From Sodiomyces alkalinus F11 (lineage: Eukaryota; Ascomycota; Sordariomycetes; Glomerellales; Plectosphaerellaceae), in the NCBI RefSeq assembly GCF_003711515.1, contig NW_021167088.1, forward strand, positions 1,015,769 to 1,079,768: a stretch of DNA of 64,000 bases, in the 5' to 3' direction. This document shows positions 45,931 through 57,604 of this stretch, piece after piece. Each line of letters begins with the position of its first letter. Positions within the stretch are counted from its first letter, which is position 1. The notes under the pieces are model-generated. The model was not told the origin of the DNA, searched no databases, and was given only the letters and a program-made list of their open reading frames with translations. A program made the position numbers and the translations under genes.

Positions 45931-47129
45931 CTGGAGTTACCCGTATCGTCCCGGCACGAGTAAAGGGGATGCAACAGGGAATGGAATGCCCGGTTTTTGC
46001 GGTATTGCTATGAGGGTGGTCTGAAGAGAGGAAACCCCAAAAGAGTCGAAAACGTCACTTGGGTAAGTGCCAGCCCTAGATCGTGCAATTTACCTACATA
46101 CTCTGTACGGACGGAGTAGGGGGGTTCGTTGGAAGAGAAAGACTCAAGAGAAATTCGATGGATGAGATGTTCACTGCATGAGGTGGTTTGCAGCTCGGGA
46201 CGGGTATGGTAAAGGTAGAGTAGGTAGGTAGGTAAGACTCGGGAGCTGCGAGAGGTTTGAGGCTTCATCGTCTAGCCCCTCTTTCGTCATCCCAGGTCAT
46301 ATCTGCCTGCCGAGACTCCCCCAACTACTAGTGTGACAAGCTTTCCAGAATACACCCCGCATTAAGAGGCTCCTGCCATAGGTAGTGTGTAACTGGAAAC
46401 AAGGAGTGTACCTTGGTTACCTTAGGTAATTAGGTACCCAAGGTACGTACTACATTGAGTAGGGGCGTGAAATGCGAATCGCTTCAGCACTTCATAGACC
46501 TACCGGTATCTCGCTACCTAGCAACTCGCCTCCTAACTAAAACATCCCTCAAACCACACCTTTCACGCACTGGCCATTTTTTGCAGTTGTGTCGACCACG
46601 TTCGAAATTACATCTGTCTTCAAATCTCATCGCCACAACACGGCCGGGGTGCCTTACCTATCCTTGGCTTTGACTTCCAGCTGAAAATGGGTTCTAGGTG
46701 GTGGTTCACCAGCGAGGCAGGTTCAACCCTGGGAGAAGGCCAAAGAAGTAGGCTTGGGTTGAGGTCTTTGGGGTTTAGGTTTACAGCAAGAACCCCATCT
46801 GTGTTGAGCTTTCCAGATTACCGTTCCCTCTACACCGCCGGTCCTTGACCTCCTTGGACGTATGTATAACTGGAGGTCCAGCCATCATATCATGGTGAGC
46901 ATCCATCAACCATCATCCATCCGTGGCAGCATCGAATTCATATTCATCACAACCCAGGATTTTGTTCTCTATATCTCTCTCTATCGTCTCTTGCACAGCT
47001 CATCTTATCAACTCTCCTGTTACCTACCCAACACGACATTACATTACCACCAAGACAACGTATACACAGACAGAACCCGCACGAGTCCTTTCGTACTACC
47101 TTACATAGCGGCGCGCGGAGTCTAGCAAC
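45931..47129. other. Bidirectional promoter region
   Basis: This 1.2 kb region lies between divergent starts. It has TAGGTAGGTAGG near 46218, TTACCTTAGGTAATTAGGTACCCAAGG-like sequence at about 46418-46445, and CT-rich leader sequence before 47130. A GGTTCAACCCT word at 46713 looks like a tRNA B box, but no A box or cloverleaf was found. Confidence 0.55.
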
Positions 47130-48653
47130 ATGTCCGCCTCACCTCCGTCTTTAGAGAGCCTCCCGTGGGATATTACAAGAATCATCTTTCGCGACCTCGT
47201 CCCTCAGGAGCCGCAGCCATACCCTCCCGATTTGGAGGGCGAGTTGAATCGTCGCCTTACACGGTTGGCCTCGGTTAACCGAGCATGGCAGGCGTATTTT
47301 GAACCCTTCAACTTTGAGTCTCTCGGACTTACCAGCGATTCCCTTCTCCAGTTCCAGTCCTACGTCAATTATGACCGTGTGACCTTCGTCAAGAAGATTC
47401 ACCTGCATGTATGGCTTCGCCACAAGAACCCCCTTAGTTATGCAGACGTACAAGAAAACAATACGCTGTTCACCCGCGCACTCGACACGCTCTTCAGAGC
47501 TATGGGGTATTGGCCCGCGAGTCTCTCTCGCCACTTGCAACTCAGCGTGGCCGTGCGCACGCCTCTAGTGAACGACAAGGCTTTCTTCATCGCCAGAAAG
47601 CACCCTGCATGGTCCGAGGTGTCTTATATAAATACAGTCCTCCACGAAAGTAGCGGAAGAAGTGATGTGGCCGCTGCCTTGTCTAATGTCAGACTCACTT
47701 CGGAGCTTCTGCCCCACGTTGACGGCGTCACATCCTTTTCCACGGGTCCCCTGTGGGGTAACTGCAGCTTCGAGCCCCGAACGCTGAGCCGTATCCTTGG
47801 CTTGATTCCATTCCTGCGCGAAGCCGACATCGGCATGGGTAAGATGCTCTGGAACAATACTAGCGCTGACGAGTTGATCGGTGAGTCTGCCTCGGTTCGA
47901 GGACCTGTTGAACGAAAATGTACACGAAACGACTGTTCTGACTATCCTCTCCCAGCACTGAGGAACACGATATGGCGTTGGCCACGATCCATGGAGTCGC
48001 TGAACATTCACCACATGCTCCGGGTATCCAATCAACTGGAGAACGTGGACAATGACAGTCAAGAAACGAGAGAATTGGGATTTGGTCTTCGACAGTTCGC
48101 CTCCCGGACTCTCCGAGACCTCAGAGTTGTCAACTTTCTCACCGTTCAGTCTTTTATGGGAAATCTCTGGCCGGGAGACGAGTGTCCCGTTAAGATCATG
48201 GCCCCCCCCGAGTCGCTGAACGGTCTAGACATGAAGAATCAGCGGCTTAAGACATTGTATTTTGAGACTTGGACTATGTCCCGCGACCGGATCTTGCATT
48301 ATCTCAGACCGGAGAATGAGGAAGAACTGGCTCTCTATTGCCAGTGCATAATGCTGAGTGCCGCACGACTCGCCACGACGATGCCACAGTTGAACAAGAT
48401 GACCATTATTCAGCATCTACCCCGGAAGAAATATTTCGAGGTATCGTACGAACTCAGTCCATTAGGCCCTGTATTGAGGTGGTCCGGCACGGAGCCGTTC
48501 GTCCTATGGCGCCAGACTCTCCAGGCATGGACTCGAGTGGCCGAGAAACATACAGAGAGCCCCCTAAGGACATCCTATGGAATCGACATCCATGACGTGC
48601 CCGTCGCGGACGCACCTCTATCGCTGCCGTATACTGTGGGCATAAATTTGTGA
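47130..48653 (+). CDS. F-box-like protein of unknown target
   Basis: The frame is open for 507 aa from the first ATG. Residues about 8-60 (LESLPWDITRIIFRDLV and the following helices) resemble an F-box, the SKP1-binding module of SCF ubiquitin ligases. The remainder has scattered aromatic and Leu residues as in many fungal F-box proteins, but no clear WD40 or LRR repeats. A likely 75-nt intron at 47881-47955 (GTGAGT donor, CTGAC branch, CCCAG acceptor) keeps the frame open when unspliced. Splicing would give 482 aa and remove a Cys-containing, charged insert. The substrate cannot be inferred. Confidence 0.75.
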   Translation: MSASPPSLESLPWDITRIIFRDLVPQEPQPYPPDLEGELNRRLTRLASVNRAWQAYFEPFNFESLGLTSDSLLQFQSYVNYDRVTFVKKIHLHVWLRHKNPLSYADVQENNTLFTRALDTLFRAMGYWPASLSRHLQLSVAVRTPLVNDKAFFIARKHPAWSEVSYINTVLHESSGRSDVAAALSNVRLTSELLPHVDGVTSFSTGPLWGNCSFEPRTLSRILGLIPFLREADIGMGKMLWNNTSADELIGESASVRGPVERKCTRNDCSDYPLPALRNTIWRWPRSMESLNIHHMLRVSNQLENVDNDSQETRELGFGLRQFASRTLRDLRVVNFLTVQSFMGNLWPGDECPVKIMAPPESLNGLDMKNQRLKTLYFETWTMSRDRILHYLRPENEEELALYCQCIMLSAARLATTMPQLNKMTIIQHLPRKKYFEVSYELSPLGPVLRWSGTEPFVLWRQTLQAWTRVAEKHTESPLRTSYGIDIHDVPVADAPLSLPYTVGINL

Positions 48654-50230
48654 AAATCAGTGGAAGAGGACCAAGAAGTCTTGGAGTGATTCTGACTGGG
48701 GAGGTGTTTCTTCTTCTTCTTTTTTTTTTTTAACCGTTCTGTCTTCTTATGGTAAACGATGAGAGTAGCAAGATGAAACCACAGCAAGAAAGGGTCTTTG
48801 CTGGTTAACGCAGTGTAAATTAAGGGAACGCATCAACAATTAGTAAATTCCTTCACTTTGCAGTTTAGATATACCGCCACTCTCCAATATCAATACATGG
48901 ATCGCGGCAACACCGTGTAGTGCTGACGATGCGGATATCTCTTTGGGTGCGGTGCGTATTCTACTCTCAGTATATTCATTCCTAAGGGAAGCATGCTGCA
49001 GAGACAAAGTTGAGCGCCAGTCTGGATTTAACTAGAGAAGTTCTGAGGACCCTAAATTTCCGAAGGTAGTCACAGACTACTTATTACAGTAAGCCCAACA
49101 TCAACATTACTCCCCAAACGACCGATCCCTTTGCAGCACGTGTTTCTCCCCATCATCACACACATCGCCTTAGCTGTGCCGTCCACCTTTCATCTACGCC
49201 GTACAGTGTAGCTTTGACTTCAATCCGCACCGCAAGGATCGCCGCCTGCGTCTTGAATTCGCCATATCCCACGCTAGCCCCCATCCATCTCCGTGGTCAT
49301 GTGTCAGGAACGGGGAAGACCGAACACTGAATGGACGGGGACGGGGACAGGACAGGGTGTGGTTTCTCCGAAACGACTGCGTTCGACGGTGATACTGACG
49401 GAGGCGAGCAAGGAAATAGAGTTTAGGTAAATACAGACTCGAGCTTGGCTCGGTGACACCCAGGTCCTGGTAAAAAAAGGGGACTCACGGTCAAGCTGCG
49501 GCTGCTGTTCGGCCACCATGCGAGGATACCGTGTGTGACTAGTGACAACAAGGGCTGTATTCACAGCGCCCTACGAATTCACCAAAGAGAAGTTAGAGAC
49601 GGGGGATTAAACTTTCCAAGTCTTGGGCGAGGTGCGTTCAAACAGACGAGGCAGAAACGCCAAGCGCCCTAGATTGGCTGTTGTAATTATACAGCATTAG
49701 AATATACAGACAGTCTTTGTGGAAGAACAGCCCGGCGCAATGCTCGCTTTGCATTCAAAATTCACGGCCACAAACCGTGTGCGAAGTGGTCGCTGCTTTC
49801 CACCTGCTCACTTCCCCATAGTACGTGGCGTCGTTAAAGAAGTAGGCGCCCGGGTAGATATCTATATGTACGTAGCCCAAAAAGAAAGCGCCAAATACCG
49901 TAACCAGGGTAGAAGAAAAGAAGACGCCAGAGGCTCGAAACTAGCGCTCGCATGGCATAATCTTGAGGCAACTTATTGCGTCGTCGTCGTTGATGAAGGG
50001 GAGAAAAAAGAGGCTGGGAAAAGAAGTGGCTGGCGATGAATAGACGAAGCGGTACAGAGTGTATGTAGAAGTGCCGAGCCTGTCTTGTATATATACGTCG
50101 CCAGAGCTATGCCATGTTGATGAAGAATGCAAAGCGTGTTTGATTGCTCACACTGCATGACGCTGGTTTGACTAACTGCCTGGCTGGCAGAAAGAGAGAA
50201 TGCCGGAGGGAGTGAGGCCAGAGGCGTTTA
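48654..50230. other. Intergenic, nothing recognised
   Basis: This holds the 3' end of the F-box-like gene with a T-rich run at about 48704-48732, then 1.4 kb with no domain-bearing frame and no RNA gene that I can see. It ends at the 3' end of the next minus-strand gene. Confidence 0.5.
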
Positions 50231-50809
50231 TTAACGATATTCCTTCTCCTTCAGACCACCAATCTGGTCCATGTCGATGGAGTAGAAGTCGGACTTGTTC
50301 TCTTTCTCATAAGCAGGAAGCTGTTCCTCCCGGACGGGCTCCAACCCGACCACGCCACCATCGCCAACACGGACAACGACAACACGACCGCTCTTCCGCT
50401 CACCCTTCTCGTCGTGTTCGTCAGGGAAGGTGATGCGGATCTCAGGCACGTTGTCAGGAGACGCTGGCGGGGAGTTGGGGTTGGCAAGCATGGGCTGGCC
50501 ATCGCGGCTGATAACGAGAATGGATGACCGGCCATTTTGGGTTGTCTCGATGGTGAGGTTGTTGTGGTTGCGGTTGCCCTTCACCTCATTGTACGACGGC
50601 AGACCCTCATTCTGGCGAATTTGTTGCTTGTGACGGTGTCTGCGAAGAAGGAATAGAACGGAGCCGCAGAGCAGGGCAAGAAAGAGAAGACCGAGGAGGA
50701 TGATCATGTAGTCAAGGACGTTGTCTTCACCGCTGATGGACTTGTCCTCATCTCGGCCGACCGCCTCAGCGTAGTCGCTGCGCGAAAAGAGTCTGTGGAT
50801 GGAAGGCAT
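50231..50809 (-). CDS. Single-pass membrane protein with LPSY and LPAY motifs
   Basis: The function is not recognised. From the ATG at 50809 (MPSIHRLFSRSDYAEAV) the product is 192 aa. An in-frame upstream codon at 50902 would add 31 unconserved-looking residues. One membrane helix (YMIILLGLLFLALLCGSVLF, about residues 34-53) has no signal peptide before it and is followed by RRHRHK, so the C-terminal 130 residues should be cytosolic. That tail has two short L-P-x-Y motifs (LPSYNE, LPAYEK). Such motifs can recruit WW-domain ubiquitin ligases of the Rsp5 type. It also has a Pro/Ser segment and an ordered-looking stretch with RVVVVRVGDGGVVG. The absence of introns and good codon structure support a real gene. 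Confidence 0.65.
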   Translation of the reverse strand: MPSIHRLFSRSDYAEAVGRDEDKSISGEDNVLDYMIILLGLLFLALLCGSVLFLLRRHRHKQQIRQNEGLPSYNEVKGNRNHNNLTIETTQNGRSSILVISRDGQPMLANPNSPPASPDNVPEIRITFPDEHDEKGERKSGRVVVVRVGDGGVVGLEPVREEQLPAYEKENKSDFYSIDMDQIGGLKEKEYR

Positions 50810-53130
50810 CGTGTCTGCGGTCGAGGTTGAAGAATTATCGAAACTGAAGTGGGTGCTTCCACAGTACTGTAAGGCTCTCAAAGAGTGTATGTTGAACGGC
50901 AATTATTGATATTCGTCGGTGAGATGTGGAGGATAATGAGCGCGATCTCTGGGTCCGGAAGAGACGAATATTAAGATTGACAATTAACGCAAATTGTTTT
51001 CTGAAATGACACGGTTAGTATGGTGGGTTGTTTACATGCGAACAGATTCTTGTGGATTGCATTGCAAGGCTCGATGTCGAGGGTGGTAGGCGTTGTGATG
51101 GTGAGAGGAACTCGACAACTTGGTATCACGTTCCCAATCACCAAACAACAGCCCCCCCAGACGACTCTTCAAGGCATGGGAAAAGACTAGTTACAATGCC
51201 TTGTCTTCAGTCTAAAGAAAGGACAGGTGCCAGAGGGACGTACGCAAGGGATAATCAGTCGTGTTACTCGGGAGGCGGGACGACTGAGGTCTGCGAGAAC
51301 TGGTGTATCGAAAAAGAATGTATTTGTTTCTCGTTTGCTTGAGAGAGTGGCCGGAGAGAGAGAGGGGCTGGTTGGTCGGAGGGAAAGAAGGGACGGAAAA
51401 TCAACTAAAAGAGTGAAGTCGATGATCCAGAAGGGAGAGAGCGTGGTTCGTAAAGAGTAAGATGAGCCCAGAAAACACCAGTCCGAATAATCTTGCCTTC
51501 GACGACGACGGCGACGATGCACGGGAAGGAGAAGAAAGGGGAAAAGGGGAAGGAGAGCGAGAAGGGGGAGGGGATGGAGTAAAAGGGCCCCAGCGTCCGT
51601 TGGCACCACAGCGAAGATAGCACGTTGCTGCATAAAGCGGCGCTGTGGTTTATTAGCGTGGAGGGCACGGAGGACCAAAGACAGGTACCGGCAGGAGGGT
51701 CCGAACCACTACGAGGTACATACAACCCTTACGCATCCGCATCACCCAGGGGAGAGGGAAATAACGGCCAAGACAAACGCTTTGCACGTACAACATAAGG
51801 CACTTGTGATTGGGGACATGGGTCGACTGGACTGGGCAGGGCGGTTCTCATCGTTCATGGGAAGGTGCCCGCCCCTGTTTAGGTGGGGCGGCTGCAATTT
51901 ACCGCTCTAGCCAATCATTGCGTTTCCTTCTAAATAAATACGGGGCGATACGGCGGCACAGACCGCGTCGATGTTGAAACGCCGATTCTTCATTGGCCTA
52001 TTCAGTTTAGCTCATTGAAAGTCCATCTCCCCTTCCATTTCGATTGGGTCCTGCCCCTGCATTTCTCGCCATCTTGCTCCACTCTGTCCTCTCTGTGCCT
52101 GGCTAAGGTAGGTCTAATTTGATCAGTGGTGTTGCTTGGTGGATTGTTCTGCAGATTATTCGTACAAAGCACGAAGAACTCTACCTGGACAGAGATCTGT
52201 GTGATCGAGTCTTTGGGTGGTCTGTGTCATGGTGCTGAGATGGTCCACTCCTGCTTCAAGCGCCCCCCCTTTTGCCTTTTGGGGATTCGATCCTGAATGG
52301 ATCCTCTCGGCACAAGGAAGGGGGTTTTCCTGTCTTCAAGACAACAAGCCTTCCTCTTCAGGAAGACCTAATAAGGATGGTGCCCCGATGGGCTGAGTAT
52401 GTGTGGGCGAGGGAACACTGAACTGAAAGGCTTCGGACGCAAAGGGACTTTGAGAACATGCGAACGAAGTATCAATTAATATTATAGAAAGACCTCGAAA
52501 GACCCGCGCCTTTCCACCGGCTTAATAACGTCCCCGCGCTTTGTCTCATAGCGAATTCTTCTTGTCCACATTTAGACTCTTGGTGAAACGGCCCCAACCC
52601 CAGCCGAGGCGTCGCCGCCATGGGGAAGCGAGTGGTGTTGGTAAACCGTAGCAGCAAGCCAACCGCCCGCCGTATTCGGGGCGACCTCCAGACTGTCGAT
52701 GCTGCATTCAATACAAGTACTGTTATCCATACTCCGTGTTGCTAACATTAGCCCAGGAAGTCTCAAGTTATAGATAAGGAAATGAAATAAAAGGTCTATC
52801 AAATTACAGGACGGGGCCAGTCTGATGCCGCCAGCCAGCCGAACAAGCACTCTCAATTAAGGCAGTGCATGGTACATATAAGCGTGAGCGAGTAATACCC
52901 TGATTATTAGAAGGTGGCTTGGCCAAAGTCAACAGCGCCATCGTTCTCCAGCTCCAACTCCGTGCCGTGTGTTCTCCCCAGCACTTGGAAGAGAATACCA
53001 GAACCCAGAATACCCAAGGTGATGCGTGAAAACATACTGAACGCGGAAACCAAAAGCCGCGAAGGGGAGGGGGAACAAAAGTGTGGCGAGAATGACTTGT
53101 TGCAATGCTTCGCTCCGCGACACGCGGTGA
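50810..53130. other. Intergenic, nothing recognised
   Basis: This 2.3 kb region has no supported coding sequence. Purine-rich runs occur on the plus strand (51340-51590). A spliced noncoding leader is conceivable around 52100-52155 (GTAGGT donor, CTGCAG acceptor), but no ORF follows. It includes the 3' region of the LMBR1-family gene. Confidence 0.45.
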
Positions 53131-55308
53131 TCATAGGCGAATCCTCCCTTCGCCCCCAAACCATCGTCTGATATCCGAATCAGCGCCACCACGGCCGGCC
53201 GGTCGACTCCTTCGTGTGCTTGCTTCACCCTCCTCGCCACTCATCCACTTAGGCCTAATGTCCTGTAACCATCTGGGTGCTTCAAAAGTGTCGATCGTGT
53301 TCTTCATTCGGTGGCCCAACGACTCGAGAAAATTCTCCTCCTCAATGTCCTGGTCCGAGGACGTCGACTGTGTCGGACCGCCGCGCTGTGCTTGTGCAGA
53401 CGGTCGTACCGGAGACCTAGCCGGAGGTGATGAGGAGACACCTGGCCGCCCGTCGGGGATTGCCAGCACGGGTGCCGACCGATCGTCCAGGGACCCCGCT
53501 GCCCCCAGACGGGCAATGGCCTCGTCGCGCCTTCGAATGATGGAATTTCCGCTCAATTCTCGTTCGATGAGGTCCCGGCCTTCCCGCCAAGATCCTGCGC
53601 CATATGCCCTCTGGGTCCCCTCCTCGTCGTCGTTGATGTCGACTCCGAAGCCGAAGAACCTCTGCACCCTTCCGTAGAGCCCAAAGAGAGTGGCCATCAC
53701 TGGCAAGAGGATAAGCAGAGGAAATAGGTGGTCGAGCCACGTGCCCAGCGACGTGATTTTGATGTATTGCCCAAGAAATTTGTAGAACCACGTCTTGGTA
53801 TAAACCTCGGAGGAGAGGAAAGTCACAAAATTGAAAGACAGGGGTACGCTCAGTTTCGCAACCTGCCCTGCATACCAGAAGGCCGCCTCATGACCCGTGT
53901 TCCGGCGAACGAGAGCGCGGCCTCGCCAGGTCTTCACTTCCGTCATGGTGACGAAGGCCGCTGCGCACATGTACAGGAGCCACAAGACTGAGATGACTTG
54001 CCCGGCGAGTCCAACCTGGCCTTTTTCTCCAACCCAGTGGTGCACAACGGTCAGTCGGATCACTGAAAGTCGGGGGAACGCCGCTTTGATTAGCTCGGAC
54101 CATATGATGCAGGCCGAAGCGGCAGCCAGGATGAGTCCGAGAGCAATGCTGGCGTAAGGTTGGACGTAGTAGTAATATAGATATCGCGTACAGGGGGAAA
54201 GGAAAGTTTTTCGGTCCCAGTATCCGGCGTGTGGAGACGGGCGACCGAACTCAAGCTTCTTGGAAGCACCAGAGTCCAGGATAGCCTGCGTTCGAGAGGC
54301 TTGCTGCACAAGGTCGGTCCATTCGTTGGTGAACCGCGACCGCGCGTGGCGAGCGCGCATCAGCTTCCTCGTCAAATCAGCCATGTATTTCTCTGTGATG
54401 ACGGTCGGGACGATGCGACTCTCAACGGAACCTCGGAAGGTGGAGCGTGGTTGCGCTTCGGGCAAATTCGCCATCTCGGCGAGCTCTTCGATCCATTCGT
54501 GGAACTCCTTGGCGCTACCGACCTTCCGCCGGCTTAACTCGGATATTTGAACCTCAATGTCCTCTAGATTAAGGAGCGCGTCCTCCATCCGCTCGTAAAC
54601 CTTAGGCGCCCGGTTCTGGAGGCGGCGCAGTCTGCCGCTAATCGAGGCAAATCGGAATAGTCGTCGTGGAATCGAAACAAGCCCATGACCCATGAGGTAG
54701 ATTGCAAAGAGCAAGCCCCAGAAGTAAGCCAGCGCCATGACCAGACTCTTCAGAGAGGTGAAGTTGAAGCCGTATGAGATGACGAAGTAAATAAGGCCGA
54801 CAAAGCCGGCGGCGAAGACCATAACATGGTATTGGGCATTTTCGCGTAAGGAATAGATAATATTATCCTTGGGATCGCGATAGCCAGCATCGGAATACTC
54901 GCCGAGGATAGGTAGAATGAACCTGCGGTGCAAGTGTTAGGAATGTCCAAAGCGCCCTTTCCGTTCATGGGTTGTTCTCGGGTATGGGGTCGCATACCAA
55001 GTGAGGGCAAAGGTTAGCCAGTAGGTGATCCTCCACGAAACCAGCAAGACACGATCGGGTAGCCAGACGCCCCTGGTTGCCTCATCATCGGTTCGAGCAC
55101 TTGAGGCAAGGTCGATGGGAACCAGCAGGACCATGCATGCAGGAAGCCATAGCGCGAAGAAGATGGGAACCAGGTAGAATGCTGGGGTTGTCCGCAAGGG
55201 GAGGTAGTGGCGCAAAATAAGAAGGACGACAAAGGAGATGGTGAAAAGCGCTAATACAGAGAAAACGATGGAGGGTACCGGCGATGTCACGCTCACAATG
55301 TGCAGCAT
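53131..55308 (-). CDS. LMBR1/LMBD2-family multispanning membrane protein
   Basis: Two exons (55308-54998 and 54922-53131, intron 75 nt) join to 700 aa. The first exon begins at MLHIVSVTSPVPSIVF, after an in-frame upstream stretch that does not look conserved. The N-terminal half has four to five membrane helices, including VLLVSWRITYWLTFALTW joined to FILPILGEYSDAGY. A long charged coiled region follows (RRLQNRAPKVYERMEDALLNLEDIE), then four more helices to about residue 500. This arrangement is typical of LMBR1-like proteins. LMBD2 homologues have been tied to GPCR signalling in animals; their role in fungi is not settled. The C-terminal 170 residues are disordered and end in DIRRWFGGEGRIRL. 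Confidence 0.88.
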
Positions 55309-56053
55309 GGTGGTGATGAAGCAGACCGAGTTGCCTCCATCCAGCAGTGTGTCGAAGGAGAACTTGAATAGGAATCTTGTAGGCTGCAGGATAAGAACGG
55401 GGACATGGTAATAGGAGATAGGAGGTGTGTAGTAATTATCATGTGCCACAGGGTGGCGGGTGGAGGGACTTCGCCATAAGTGTAGTAGACACTTTGTTAC
55501 ATATTTCGTTTGCTTCCAGATTTTGCCTACCAGAAATTGCGAGGTACCTTACCTTGAAAGGGGTCGCATTACGTCATCTTAAATATGCTGATCACCACCC
55601 TTTATGCCAGATAAGGTACCTTATCTAACACTGTGCACCATTCAGAGTTCTGCAACCTCTACTCCGTACCAACTACGACTATTCGTACACAGTACACACG
55701 CGAAGCTCGAGTCCAAGCTACCTTACCCCTCCCATTTGAAGGTCATACCTAAGGTAATCGGGACACGACGCCTGGTCTTAGCATAAACACTGACTTTTCG
55801 CTCCTATCCGTACGGAGTCATTATTTCCTCTTTATCATGGGTATAGCGATCTACGGCAAGAGTTTCTCTAGACCAAGCGATAGTCAACCTCACTCAACCG
55901 ACTGTCGAGCCGTTGGATCGAAATGAGCGTCATGTCCACGACTTTCCAAACCACCTGCGGCCCCAACTAGTCCAGTTCAACAGAATTCATTCTCACCTCT
56001 CGACGATAGGAAGACGACACCTCTGTCACCACTTCCATTTAACGTTCATTGCA
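55309..56053. other. Bidirectional promoter region
   Basis: This lies between the divergent LMBR1-family and NFKBIL1-like genes. It contains AGGTACCTTACCTTG at about 55542, AAGGTACCTTATC at 55614, TACTCCGTA at 55660-55668 and the palindrome TCCGTACGGA at 55807-55816. No gene is visible. Confidence 0.6.
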
Positions 56054-57229
56054 ATGACCAATCCGTCGTCACCGCGGCGGCGCCATATCCTCTCATCGAT
56101 CAATCCCGACAGAGGCAACGATCCTGGTGCAGATGCAGCAGCTAAAAGCCACCGACGCCACCATACGAAGGAGAAGGAGCACAGTCGCGCTAAAAGTCCT
56201 GTTTGGCGTCGAAAACCAGAGGACAAACACGAGCGAGAGGAAGGGGGAGAGGGATCATCAAGGCGAAGAGAAACAAAGGAAAGTAAGAAACGGGACTACG
56301 GCGACAGCGATGCCAACGCGGCAGAGGAATCCCGGTCGCGCTCTAATAAGCGCTTCCGTTTTAAGTTCAAAAAGGGCACAGAAGAAGAATCATCCTCTTC
56401 ACACAAGAAAGACCACGGCGACTCCCATCAACATCGCCACCGTCACCGGCACCGCCACCGGCGGCATCATCGGTCGGAGTCACCGACAGCCGCCGATCTT
56501 CATGACCGGCCGCTCTCCCCCAACACGGCGTTTCGGGAGTCTCTCTTCGACGCCATGGCCGACGATGAAGGGGCCGCCTACTGGGAGGCTGTGTACGGGC
56601 AGCCAGTACACATATACGGCAATGCAGGCGCCGGCGGGGAACCCAAGGGGAAGTTAGAGAGTATGGACGAAGAAGAGTACGCGGCGTACGTCCGGCGCAA
56701 AATGTGGGAGAAAACGTACGCAGGGCTTCTCGAAGAGGGGGCCAGACGGCAAGCGGCGAGAAAGCAACGCGAGGAGGAAGAGAAACGGCAGGAGCGCGAG
56801 GAGCGGCGGCGCGACAAGGTACGGCGGGAGGTTGAAGAGACCTTGCGCCGCGGCGAGGAGAGGAAGACGAGGAAGAAACACACGACCCGGTGGCGGGCAT
56901 ATCTCGATGCTTGGAGGCGATGGGAGAGCAAAGATGCCAAACGGAACGTCGCCGACCTCCCGTGGCCCGTGGAAAGCGGCCGCCGAGAAGATGTTAGACA
57001 GGTCGAAGGTGAAGTGCGTAGGTTCTTCCTGCGCGGACTGGAGGCAGCGGATATAGCGCAAGGCGAGTTTGCTGCACGGCTCAAAGACGAACGGGTGCGG
57101 TGGCACCCAGACAAGGTTCAACAGCGGACGGCTGGGGGCCAGGTCGAGCCAGCTGTGATGCAGGACGTCACCGCTGTGTTCCAGATTGTAGATGCCCTCT
57201 GGTCCGAGACGAGGAAGAAAGGCCGGTAA
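56054..57229 (+). CDS. NFKBIL1-like protein (HPDK-containing, J-domain-like C-terminus)
   Basis: The ATG at 56054 (MTNPSSPRRRH) gives 391 aa; an upstream in-frame ATG at 55913 would add 47 residues of leader-like sequence. The first 180 residues are highly charged, with His-Arg alternation near 56425-56475. A long Glu/Arg coiled region follows (about 215-300). The C-terminal domain has TTRWRAYLDAWRRWE, VADLPWPVESG and ERVRWHPDKVQQR. This order and the RWHPD motif match the C-terminus of NF-kappa-B inhibitor-like 1 and its fungal relatives. Ankyrin repeats of the animal protein are not seen. NFKBIL1 is linked to mRNA processing in animals; the fungal role is unknown. Confidence 0.72.
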   Translation: MTNPSSPRRRHILSSINPDRGNDPGADAAAKSHRRHHTKEKEHSRAKSPVWRRKPEDKHEREEGGEGSSRRRETKESKKRDYGDSDANAAEESRSRSNKRFRFKFKKGTEEESSSSHKKDHGDSHQHRHRHRHRHRRHHRSESPTAADLHDRPLSPNTAFRESLFDAMADDEGAAYWEAVYGQPVHIYGNAGAGGEPKGKLESMDEEEYAAYVRRKMWEKTYAGLLEEGARRQAARKQREEEEKRQEREERRRDKVRREVEETLRRGEERKTRKKHTTRWRAYLDAWRRWESKDAKRNVADLPWPVESGRREDVRQVEGEVRRFFLRGLEAADIAQGEFAARLKDERVRWHPDKVQQRTAGGQVEPAVMQDVTAVFQIVDALWSETRKKGR

Positions 57230-57604
57230 TACATTGACGATATACACGGTGCAGGCAGGGTTAACATGACTTGGCATTGGGATATGGCGGAGTGTTTCCA
57301 AGGCGGAGTGATGGGAGCGGATACGGGATGTCTCTGCTTCTACTTGAATATGTACCGTTAGGAACTGTCATTGCACGACTAGGTCAAAAGTATGGATAGA
57401 GGGAGGCGTTAAATGGAGAATACAATCAAGTGGGTGTCATTGTCAATGCAACAACCAATCTCACCGCTGCTTCGAGGGCTGCCAAGAAGACTTCCATGGC
57501 AGTGGGCATCACGAGGTATAATACGTGCAAGAAGAGCATAGCATTCATTTATCTTTGATCTAGCAATAGAAGTTTACAGCCGGGGGTCACACAATTGCTG
57601 CGCC
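57230..57604. other. Intergenic, convergent 3' regions
   Basis: This lies between the ends of the NFKBIL1-like gene (+) and LYS1 (-). Nothing else is visible. Confidence 0.6.

Noticed and set aside
46705..46730. tRNA B-box-like GGTTCAACCCT
   Set aside because: No A box, anticodon arm or acceptor stem could be paired around it.
50902..50902. Upstream start for the LPxY protein
   Set aside because: The extra 31 residues look like a translated leader. The Met at 50809 begins the conserved-looking sequence just before the membrane helix.
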